DNA from: Priapulus caudatus | Taxonomy: Eukaryota > Priapulida > Priapulimorpha > Priapulimorphida > Priapulidae | Direction: 5' to 3' | NCBI RefSeq assembly: GCF_000485595.1 | Contig: NW_014577348.1 | Location: forward strand, 162,237-185,710 | Length of the DNA: 23,474 nt | Program-made: the position numbers and the translations under genes | Notes under the pieces: model-generated | Database searches by the model: none | The model's input: the letters and a program-made list of their open reading frames with translations, nothing else | Told to the model about the DNA's origin: nothing | Shown here: in pieces, positions 9,815 to 19,200 of the stretch | Layout: every line of letters starts with the position of its first letter | Position numbering within the stretch: position 1 is the stretch's first letter

Positions 9815-10351
9815 ATCAGGGGCAGGTACGTTTATGTAAACACAGGGTACATATATGCTGAGAAGATACAGGTCTGGTACACAATTGTGTATATAATCAT
9901 ATACGCAGGAGCAATAATGACAAACCTGATAATGACAAACCAATAATGACAAATCCTGATATACGTACCTCGGGTACATATCTGTAGTACCTGATACGAC
10001 AACGACCCCTTCAGCTGCTATAGGCCGAGTACGCATACGTACGTATGTAGTAAGTGTTACGAGAGCCCAAACCCTCTCATAACTTGAGATTAAGATGAAA
10101 ATAACACAGTTACACACAGAATTGTAATTATAGTGATATTATATTTTATATTAATGAGTAAAATGTGTGTTTTCATAGAAAATACATCAGAAAACTTACT
10201 TATCTACTGATGATGAACTAAAACAAATATTTTTCAAATGAGCGTTTGTTCTCTTGTTTTGAAGGTTTGTTGCGTCAAAGCAAATCAAAGCAGCCAATCA
10301 GAGGAACCCGTGTAGGACGTTTGCGCATTTGCGGTACGGAAAAAATAGACG
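9815..10351. repeat. Right terminal inverted repeat, unique part, with a private tandem insert
   Basis: Reverse complement of 7116-7584. It carries an extra segment of about 60-70 bp absent from the left arm, near 9895-9960, holding three tandem copies of ATAATGACAAA at 9914, 9929 and 9943. Confidence 0.86.
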
Positions 10352-10362
10352 CTGCCGGTTCG
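10352..10362. repeat. Right target-site duplication of the fold-back element
   Basis: CTGCCGGTTCG, identical to 7105-7115 and in the same orientation. Confidence 0.85.
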
Positions 10363-10490
10363 GACAATGGCGATTATTGCGATACTTAGGAAGTGGCGCC
10401 ACCTGCAGGAAACACGGAATTGAAGCCGATTAGAAAAGACGAGGTTGACACCACGGTAGATCATCATGTGTTGTGTGTATCTATTAGTCT

Positions 10491-10569
10491 AGTAGGAAGA
10501 GGGGGTCCCCATGCACCCGATTGATAAAAAATATATCAATCAGGTGCATGGGGACCCCATTTTCCTACT
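10491..10569. repeat. 79-nt near-perfect hairpin, 36-bp stem and 7-nt loop
   Basis: The left arm 10491-10526 (AGTAGGAAGAGGGGGTCCCC onward) pairs with 10534-10569. By my base-by-base pairing, 33 positions are Watson-Crick, one is a G-U wobble (10499/10561) and two are mismatches (10501/10559, 10518/10542). The loop is AAAAATA. Size and stem length would suit a microRNA-like precursor or a tiny MITE. No matching target duplication is seen, and nothing in the sequence shows transcription. Confidence 0.85.
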
Positions 10570-11528
10570 CTACTATATGGGCAGATGTAGTGCAAACGGG
10601 CGGACATGATGCTGCAGTCAGTGGGTTACATGTGCGTTTTTGATGGGGTGAAATGATTTGGAATAGGATGGGATGAAATGGAATAGGACGGTATGGCATG
10701 CAATTGAATTGGATAAATGGAAAATGGAAGGATATGAAGAAAAGAGTAAGGTATAGATTGTGGATGAATGAACGTCTTGCGTTAGCTTGCCGTAGAAAGT
10801 CAAATGTATATGCATGTATATATTTTTAGGCTATATTTTGTTCACGAGATCCTTCTATTCCGCGTTTTTCTGGGTTCCCACCGAATGAAGTTGAGAGCGT
10901 TTTCGTGAAGCCTGGAAAAATTAATGCTAGTTTGATTCTAATTTTCAGTTAATTATTAAGAGAACAAAAAATACCCGCTGGTTATCGAACCGTGAGATCG
11001 GTGATTATTATTACTATATTTATTGACACTGATTAATAGAACAACAATAAAAATGGGAAGAATGTATCAAAAGTTTTATTACAGTCTGAACTATACGTGT
11101 CTATAGTCTTGAATAATCCTTTCAGATAAATTTAAACAGTTTGACCAAGTTACACAACATCGACATATTCTGTACAATACAACCACGATACTAAGCTTTT
11201 GTGTGCCATTCTGAAAATCTAGTGTCGGTGGTGTTACATTATAGTACAGTACGGCTATTCTACAATAGTTTTCACAAACGTCTCACAAGCAGAAATTAAT
11301 GGAACACGTGTAAAACAACCTTACGATAGTCATAGAATAACGCTTGTCCGTGTAAGGCGCACGGTCGCGCCCACGACTATACACTGTGACCCACTTGTGC
11401 CACCATAAAAATGGATGGTCAATCATATATCTACTTAAAATCGACTGTTGGAATAGTTTCACAAGTAGAAACTACTCGGAACAAGAACGTACATATAGGC
11501 GGTTAACATAAAGGCCCCCCTCTCTCTT
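10570..11528. other. Gene-free stretch with a degenerate GGAAT/GGATG-rich tract
   Basis: 10638-10745 is purine-rich with degenerate TGGAATAGGAT-like units. The remainder is AT-rich with no supported gene. Confidence 0.5.
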
Positions 11529-11533
11529 ACACA

Positions 11534-11569
<36 letters not shown>

Positions 11570-11577
11570 CACACACT
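11529..11577. repeat. (CGCA)n/(CA)n microsatellite
   Basis: Uninterrupted ACGC units flanked by short CA runs. Confidence 0.9.
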
Positions 11578-13211
11578 AGCACTCGCCTAGTTACAGTCCC
11601 GTTATATTCAAATAATGACAACAGATTACTTCAAGCGCACATAAACTACAGTTTATGCGCTCTAGATCATTCATTTAGACCTCTTCCAGCGATAGAGCAA
11701 CCCAGCTCTTATATTGATTATGAACCTAATGCGTGTTCGACTGTTCAACATGCACGGGTTACGCGGGTAACGAATACGTGCATTAACGTACATACTACCA
11801 CTAAAACACATGAAACCAACTGATCTGTGACAATCAAACGCGTAAAAATGCCGCGCCATGCCAGGTATTTCACTTCACATTGACGCATGCGATTTAAAAA
11901 ACAAACAATTATTAGATGCCACGTATTCACGTACATTGCATGTCAATATTCAATATGCGAAGAGATATTGTGCATCTAATAGCCTTGCGGGTTGTTTTGT
12001 TTTGTAACTGGATGCTATTCACTGCTGAACGCGAGTGACCCATTTCTCGCCTTTAGAAACTTGTTAGAAAATTATTATTAATAAAGTATATTATTTCCTT
12101 TACACACGCGACCTCCTTTATTTCTACGAGCTCCTGCAACCCCTCTCTCACTACTGTACCCCGACTACCTACTTCAGCAACAAGTTACTCACAACACAAT
12201 CACGCGCCTCGTGCGGTAGAAATATAACTAGAAATCAAGGTAAGTTATCGAAAGCAGGGAATTAAATCTAACGCGAAATAATCCCCTGTAATCCCGTGCC
12301 TGGAGCGCTGAAACTGGGTGCTCATAGCGCGAACGAGGCGCACAACCTTAACTCCCTATCCGATAGCTGATATGTTGGACTAGCTGTGTAGCCGCTCTGC
12401 TTCCACGAATGCCACCTGGTGGCCGAGACAAGCACTAATATTGTTGGGTCTCGGACACATACCCGCTACGCGCAAAAGTCCATCGTTAAATATCACATTA
12501 TGGTCCCGAATATTGTATATATACATTCCGAAGCAAACACACGCAAGTATACAGAGGCGGCAGCTCGTATATTCTTAGCGTGTCTGCTTCGATCATTGGT
12601 GACAAATCACAAAAATATGCGCTAGCTGCCCACGACCGCTGGTCGTGGAAGTTCTAATGCCACTGCAGACGTGAGTGACCAAGCCGCGCACAGGTTACTA
12701 CAAAATAGCACAACGTTGCTGCTTCCCACTATACTCACATGAAAGGAGCAAGATTACGTTACAAATGCGGTCGCGATGCGCCCCATCACATCGCGTGACA
12801 GACGTGATAGACATGTCATGTATGTATTGTTTCATCGTGCATTCCACGACTCACGCGCAGAATTAAAGCAGTGACTAGATAATGGCAGAAATAAGAACCT
12901 TCGCAAATTTACTGGGCTCAAACGGAAACTGAGCATTGCAATGCTGTTGACCAGAATTGTATACATCCCTTACGTAATTATAAGCTTCGGTCCGTAATTT
13001 TGCACCCATAATTATAGAAAAACGCACGCATCGTTATTATGAACACTGCTTCGGCTTTTTAGAAGAACATTATTCACATTGAAGGCCAAAAATCACTGAT
13101 CACTGATGACCCACGTTAGCGTTCAAAACACTGACAATGCAGATACACTGTGTCATGTCTACAATTGCTCACACACTACGACTGCCTATATAGATTCTAC
13201 CTACTACAAAG
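11578..13211. other. Gene-free stretch
   Basis: Short open frames only, without domain signatures or good splice contexts. The only structure noted is a perfect hairpin CCACGACC-GCT-GGTCGTGG at 12630-12648. Confidence 0.5.
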
Positions 13212-13423
13212 TGTGGCGCCTGGCAACCACGCATTTTTAGCACCCGAAGCGGATATATTATTAATTAATTTAGAATCGATATCATTGTCGTTGCTAAACA
13301 TAAGCCAAGGCATGCACACCTAGCACACTACACACTAGCACTCAGGTAAATGCAGTATGTGGCGCAAAATAAACTGCAAGATTATGTATAGGCGATTGTT
13401 TCCTAACGGTCATCGGCGCCACA
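13212..13423. repeat. Possible small inverted-repeat element (TGTGGCGCC termini)
   Basis: TGTGGCGCC at 13212-13220 and GGCGCCACA at 13415-13423 are exact reverse complements 212 bp apart. GTGGCGCAAAATA inside (13359-13371) also occurs at 5699-5711. No target duplication is evident, so this is tentative. Confidence 0.25.
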
Positions 13424-14123
13424 TATCGGCCAAATTCAGGGCTCGTCGGTTACCTGCGCATATCCAGTCCCGCGGAAAATAGCGCAGTCTCTGGATGTAA
13501 AGAGCATTGTTGTGATTGGCTGACCGCAAGGATTGCTCCATTGGTCTACATTTCACAACCGGTTAGACAATGGCACTTTTCGCTTTCCGGCACTCTGCGC
13601 TGTGCTAGGTCAGACAGAAAGCCCCCTGGTGCCTGATCACAAACCTCGTACGTTAACACCATATAACGGCTGCGCGTGAGGTGATCAAGGTGAACGTGCT
13701 TGGAGTGTGCGTGCGTGCGTGAGCGTGTGTGTGTGTGCGCGCGTGTGTACGCAATGTCATTGGAATGGTGATCCCATCTGGTGAGCAAAATCTATCAATT
13801 TTGATTTTAATGATTTACAATACTAGTTGATTACCTTCGCATTTACAAGTGATCTGCTATATCCATATACTGCCCACCACCATCTATGGACGTTAACGGG
13901 AAATTTACCTTGCGTTTACGTCAGGGGTACACACACGTGTGCGCACACAGAACCCACAATCATGACATTATAGCTCATTTCTGTTGTCCCTAGTTGTTTC
14001 ACTAACCGAGGCCATGACAATTACTCATAAAACCGCAACTCTGCGACAGCAACAGTCCCTCCCCTACGCCTCACGCAACAATGTCAACGATCCATCGCTT
14101 CGCGACAACGCGGTATCGAGGCT
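13424..14123. other. Gene-free stretch; 3' side of the minus-strand gene
   Basis: Contains a GT/GC microsatellite at about 13705-13750. A variant poly(A) hexamer ATTAAA on the minus strand at 13806-13811, about 313 nt after the stop at 14124, could end the short isoform of the convertase-like gene. Confidence 0.4.
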
Positions 14124-14293
14124 TCACCGCAGCATCAGCAGGATGAGGATGAAGACGTGGATGCTGCAGGCGAGGGATGCCGCGGCAGCGCTGTTGTACA
14201 TGAGGCACGTGCCCTCGCGCGCCTGCCTGTTAGCGTCCCAACTTCTGCCGGACGTGCCGTACATGACCAGTGTCCAGTCCTCCAGGTTGGCAC
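14124..14293 (-). CDS. Terminal exon B of a proprotein-convertase-like gene: end of P domain plus hydrophobic C-terminus
   Basis: On the minus strand an acceptor TTTTCGCGCAG precedes an exon starting in phase 1. The residues are [G]ANLEDWTLVMYGTSGRSW and so on to a TGA at 14124-14126, 56 residues in all. The pattern G-x-L-x-x-W-x-L-x-x-Y-G-T-S is the last strand of the P (Homo B) domain found after the catalytic domain of furin-family convertases. A short linker with one Cys follows, then SAAAASLACSIHVFILILLMLR, a hydrophobic tail that would serve as a membrane anchor or a GPI-attachment signal. It lies downstream of exon A (15348-16249), which starts with the same domain strand in the same phase, so the two look like alternative last exons. 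The catalytic exons are not in this window, so assignment rests on a 15-residue motif plus the splice site. Confidence 0.6.
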
Positions 14294-15347
14294 CTGCGCG
14301 AAAACAAACCGTGAAAGCTGTGATTATTTTCTGCGATTCAAGACGACGAGAATTAATTTTCGATTGTCGCTTTATTATTTTGCATCGAGTTCCCATAACG
14401 TTAGATATGACAACGAACCGATTTTGAAACGATTCAGTAGCACCGTAATTATAAGAAATTGTCTCGACTGCCGTAATTAGAGGCAACCATAAAATGTACT
14501 AATTGCTCGTGCATTCGCGTGATATTATATGACAGACGATGAGTAAGAGGCAAGCTAGGGGAACAACTGTTACGCATTGCTTTCTGTGAAACGTTTTTTT
14601 TTTGCACGAACACGTCGCAAATAAACGCAGTACACTACGCACTGACAAACAAAATACCAGCAATCCTACGCTATTCAATAATAACATGCACGCAAACAAG
14701 TAAAAAAGTAAAGTCAAGCAAAACAGTCAAAATGAACTAAAGTAAGTGCGTGCGTGTTGGAACTAGGGGGCTTGGGTAAGTGCGATAACGAGTGGTAAAA
14801 CACATTTAGTGCTATCCATCACCTGTTTATGGCTGAGAAACAAAACCACCGTCACTTATACATGTAAAAAGCCAAATCAAATCAAAGGTAAACAGCGGAT
14901 GATCACAGCCAGCCATGTAAACCACTGCGAACATTAGCTACGTGGCAACACTTTATGAGATACATAATGCCAAGATGCAGTAATAAGACCTTTTTTGCTT
15001 GCGCACATAGAATAATTAAGTGATGGTTGTGAAAAACAGTAAGCACAAAACGTAAAGAAAGAAAACGCCGTCAATAAACGCAAGATTATACTGCAACGTA
15101 GCCACCAAGACAACCACCGAGAATTAATTAACAACCAAATAGAAACTACACGGTGCAACACGAGACTGTAGGGCTAAGGTACATTACGGTCTAATAAAGC
15201 GAGAGGGAATAGAACAAGCGAGTTAATTATTGACGCAGTTTCCCATATTCACGAATATATCTCGCCTGATATCGACTTAGCTACAGGCAGGAAAATTCCC
15301 AGTAATAACCACATCGCTGCAAACTTAACCAGCCAAGCTATGCTTAT
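14294..15347 (-). other. Presumed intron or 3' region between exons A and B
   Basis: AT-rich sequence with no supported exon. On the minus strand the acceptor of exon B is at its low-coordinate edge. Confidence 0.4.
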
Positions 15348-16249
15348 TCAACTCGTATACGAAATCACCTCGATGTGAGAGAACCATGATAGCGAAGGTA
15401 GATGCGCTGCGGGAAGAGATACTATGAAGAAAAGTGCTGTGGGGAGAGTTACTGTAAGCAGAGGCGCTATGCGGAGAAGCGCTGTGGGGAGAGATGCTGT
15501 GGGGAGAGTAACCGTAAGCAGAAGTGCTACGTGGAGGCGCTGTGGGGAGATGTGCTGTGAGGTGTGCTGTGGGAAGCAGTGTAAGAATGAAAGTATAAAT
15601 AAATGGTATGGGAGAGAGAGAGAGAGAAAGTAAGAGAGACGCCGTAAGGATAGGGAGACGCTGTGAGGACACACAGATGCTGCGAGGATAGACGGATGCT
15701 CGCCTTTGTTCGGCGGTATGCCCAGGTCGTCGGTCGTCACGTTCTTCCAGCCGATGATGTAGTGTTCGCTAGGGTTGTACTTGTACAGCACCTCGGAGCA
15801 GTTCTTGACGCGGCGCACCGGCGCGGCGGCAAAGTCCGGCGGCAGCGTGTGGTAGGTGACGCGCGGCGTGTGGTCGTTGCTCTGCGGCCGGTAGTCGCGC
15901 ACGTACTCCGGCACGTCCGTCACGTTGGCGACGCGCGCCGTCGGCCGCGGAGGCGGCCGCCGCGGCCTCGCGTTCTGCCGCGAGTTCGGCTTGCGCGTGC
16001 CGCCGGACGACGTCGCAGGGCGGCGCCACACCTTGTCGCGGGTGCGCGCCTCCTCGACGCGTCGTTCCGAACCGTAGACAGGAGGCGACAGATCCTTTGG
16101 GTAGAGGATCAAGTCTGTGGCGGCGGTGGCGTCGGCGGTGGGCAGCGACGGCCAGTCGGACGGCGTCGGCGCGTGGAAGCTGAACGATTCGACGACGGGC
16201 TTCGTGCTAGTGCCCATCATGATTAGGCTCCAGCTGAGGAGCTTCGCAT
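15348..16249 (-). CDS. Exon A of the same convertase-like gene: end of P domain plus long Pro/Arg-rich tail
   Basis: On the minus strand CTTATCTGTGCAG precedes an exon starting [G]AT, residues DAKLLSWSLIMMGTSTKP. This matches the closing strand of a convertase P domain (W-S-L-x-x-x-G-T-S-x-x-P, closest in feel to PC5/PACE4-type proteins). A Pro/Arg-rich region with basic pairs follows, then a segment with three N-glycosylation sequons (NVT, NCS, NVT) around NCSEVLYKYNPSEHYIIGWK. GC-rich, coding-like composition continues to about 15705 (DDLGIPPNK). Beyond that the frame runs through a (CT)n tract and a 15-bp minisatellite to a stop at 15348. The exon may therefore end earlier, for instance at a GC-type donor AAAG/GCGAGC (15705), whose phase would also join exon B in frame. 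If unspliced, the tail is about 300 residues. The protein would be in the secretory pathway. Confidence 0.55.
15400..15584. repeat. 15-bp minisatellite within the exon A open frame
   Basis: Degenerate tandem units of GCTGTGGGGAGAGAT with variants GCTATGCGGAGAA and GTAACCGTAAGCAGA. Because 15 is divisible by three, the minus-strand frames stay open and give pentapeptide-like repeats (for example SPHSA or LPTAL, depending on frame). Confidence 0.75.
15611..15640. repeat. (AG)n microsatellite
   Basis: A short GAGAGAGA tract immediately next to the 15-bp minisatellite. Confidence 0.7.
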
Positions 16250-16296
16250 CTGCACAGATAAGGCACATGCAGTCAGCAACGCGCGCGAGCCTGCAA

Positions 16297-19200
16297 CCAT
16301 GTACGTGTATGTGTGGGAGCGTGAGTGTCTGCACCGTGTACGTGTATGTGTGGGAGCGTGAGTGTCTGCACCGTGTACGTGTATGTGTGGGAGCGTGAGT
16401 GTCTGCACCGTGTACGTGTATGTGTGGAGGTGAGTGTCCTGCACCGGGACGTGTATGTGGGGAAGCGTGGTGTCTGCACCGTGTACGTGGATGTGTGGAG
16501 CGTGAGTGTTGCACCGTGTACGTGTTAGTGGTGGAAGCGGGAGGCTGCACCGGAGTGCTATGTTAGGAGCTGAGGTCTTCACGTGTACGTGTATGTGGGG
16601 AAGCGTCGAGTGCTGCACCGTTAACGTTATTGTGGGAGCGTGGTGTCTGTACCGTGTACGTGTATGTGTGGGAGCGTGAGTGATTGCACCGTGTACAGTG
16701 TATGTGTGGGATCGTGAGTGTCTGCACCGTGTACGTGTATGTTGTGAGGTGAGTGCCTGACCGTGTACGGGATATGTGTGGGCAGCGTGAGTGTATGACC
16801 GTGTACGGTGGATGTGTGGGAGCGTGAGCGTCTCGTGCACTGTGTATACGTGTATGTGAGGAGCGTGATGCCGGCACCTCGTGTACGTGTATGTGGGAGC
16901 TGTGGAGTGTCTGCACCGGCGGGTATGTGTCTGCGAGCGTGAGGTCTGCACCGTGAGACGGTGTCATTATGTGTGGGAGTGAGTGTCGGTACCGGTGTAC
17001 GTGTATGTGTGGGCAGGATCAAGTGGCCTGCACCGTGTACGTGTAGTGTGGGAGCGTCGCGGGCCGCACGTGTACGTGTAGTTGGAGAGCGTGAGATGTG
17101 ACCGTGGACGGGTATGGGTGGAGCGTGAGGTGGCTTGCACCGGTGTACGTGTGATGTAGTGGGAGCGTGGAGTTCTGCACGTGTACGTTGTACTGTGTGG
17201 AGCGTGAGTGCTGCAACCGTATATTGTATGTGTGGAGCGTGAGTGCCTGCACGTGGGACGTGTAAGGTTCGGGAGAGTGGAGGTATGCACGTGTACGTGT
17301 ATGTGTGGAGCGTGTACGTGTGCTTGCACCGGGTACGTGTATGTGTGGGAAGCGTGAGGCCCTGCACCGGGACGTGTTATGTGGGGGAGCGTGTTAGGTC
17401 TGCACCGTGTACGCTGTAAGTGTGAGCGTGAGTGTCTGCACGGGTACGGTATGTTGGAGCGTGAGTGTCTGGCACCGTGGTTTGACGTGTATGTGTGGGA
17501 GCGTGAAGTGCGTGTACTGTGACGTGTATAGTGGGAGCGTGAGTGTCGCACGGGTAGTGATGTGTGGAGCGGGAGTGTCTGTCCATGGTACGTGATATGA
17601 TTGTGATGAGCGTGAGGGTCTGACCGGTACGTTATGTGGGCGAGCCGGAGTGTCTGCACCGTGCACGTGTATGTTGTGGGAGCGTGAGTGCTGCACGTGT
17701 AACGGGTATGGTGGAGGTGAGTGGCGGACGGTGACGTGTGATGTGTGGGAGCCGTGAGTCGTTGGCACCGTGGTACGTGTATTGTGTGCGAGCGTGAGTG
17801 TCTGCACTGTGTACGGTGTATGTGTGGGACGTGAGTGTGATGACCGTGTACGTGATATGGTGGAGCGTAGCGGTCTGCACCGTGTGACGTTATGCTGTGG
17901 GGCGTGAGTGGTCGCACCGGGTCGTGTATGTGTGGATGCGTGAGTGCCTGCACCGTGGGACGTGTATTGTGTGGGAGCGTGAAGTGCCGGCCACCGTGTA
18001 GCGTGATTGTGGGGAGCGTGAGTTGCCTGCACCGGTGTACGTGTATGGGTGGGAGCGGGAGCCTTGGCACCGTGTTACGTGTATGTGGGGGAGCGTGTAG
18101 GTGTATGCACCGTGTACGTGTATGGGTTGGAGCGTGAAGGCGTGCACGTTACGTGTATGTGGGGAGCGTGACTACAGTGTCTGCACTGGTTATACGTGTA
18201 TAGGTGTGGAGCGTGAGTGTCTGCACGTGTACGTGTAGGTGGAAGCGGGAGTGGGCGTGTACGTGTATGTGGTTGGGGCGTGAGTGCCTGGCACGAATGT
18301 ACGTGGATGTGTGGGAGCAGTGAGTGTCTGCAGTGGTACGTGTTATTGTGTGGAGCGGGCGTGCCTGCACCGTGGACGTGTATGTGTGGAGCGGAGTGCC
18401 GACGGACGTGTACAAGGGGGGAGCGTGCGGGGCTGCGACCGTGTACGGTATGTGTGCGGAGGTGCAGCTGCCTGCACGGCGGTACGTGTATGTGGTGGAG
18501 CGTGCGTCTTGCACCGTGTACGTGATGTGTGAGGAGCGTGAGTGTCGGCACGGGTGATGTATGTGGGGAGCGTGAAGTGTAGTGCACCGGACTTGGTAGG
18601 TGTGCGAGCGTGATGTCTGCACCGTGTACGGATATGTGTGGCGAGCGTGCGTGTCTTGCACCGATGTACGCGGGATGGGGGAGGCGGAGGCCGCACCGTG
18701 TACGGGTAGTGAGTGGGAGGTGAGCGATGCACCGTGTACGTGTATGCTGTGGAGCCGTGAGGTCGGTCGGGTAGTGTATGTGTGACGAGCGTGATGGTCG
18801 GCACCGTTGTACGGTATGGGCGAGCGTGAGTGTCGCACCGGTGTACGTGTATGATGTGGGCGGGAGTGTCTGCACCGTGTACGTGTATAGTGTGGAGCGA
18901 TGAGTGCCTGCACCGGGGTACGTGTATGGGTGGAGCGTGAGGTCTGCACCTGTACCGTGTATGTGTTGGAGCGTGAGTGCCTGGCCACCGTGTTTACGTG
19001 TATGCTGTGGGAGCGGCGTGCTGCACCGTGGAAGTGTAGGTGAGCGTGAGGTCTGACCGGTGTACGCTGTATGTGGGGGAGCGTGAGTGCTGCACGTGTA
19101 CGGGTACGTGTGGGAGCGTGCGTGTCTGCACGTGTACGTGTATGTGTGGAGCAGTGCAGTGTCTGCAACTGTGTACGTGTAGGGTGGAGCGTGAGAGTGT

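Larger units (their letters stand above)
7116..10351. mobile_element. 3.2 kb fold-back (long inverted repeat) transposable element, non-autonomous
   Basis: The ends CGTCTATTTTTTCCGTACCG and its reverse complement are exact, and the arms stay alignable inwards. The outer 390 bp of the two arms differ at only about 15-20 positions by eye, mostly one-base indels. The left arm is about 1.91 kb and the right about 1.33 kb; they meet at GATC (9023-9026) with no spacer loop. Each arm has unique terminal sequence (7116-7584 and 9815-10351) and a GGA-rich (left) or TCC-rich (right) subterminal repeat. No transposase-like frame is present. A 9 to 11-bp target duplication and very long inverted repeats with internal tandem repeats fit fold-back or Mutator-like (TIR-MULE) elements; the superfamily is my inference. 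Long Pro/Ser/Leu and Arg/Glu/Gly open frames within it are readings of GGA/TCC repeats. Confidence 0.88.

Noticed and set aside
7608-9861. Pro/Ser/Leu-rich and Arg/Glu/Gly-rich open frames of up to 481 residues
   Set aside because: Readings of the GGA/TCC arrays in the two arms. The same kind of frame appears on opposite strands because the arms are inverted.
7353-10117. A shared 40-residue peptide read from both fold-back arms
   Set aside because: It is the same terminal inverted repeat translated twice. There is no start, splice or domain evidence for a protein.
10975-11005. Possible tRNA B-box (CGGTTCGATAACC on the minus strand)
   Set aside because: No matching A-box or cloverleaf could be found upstream.
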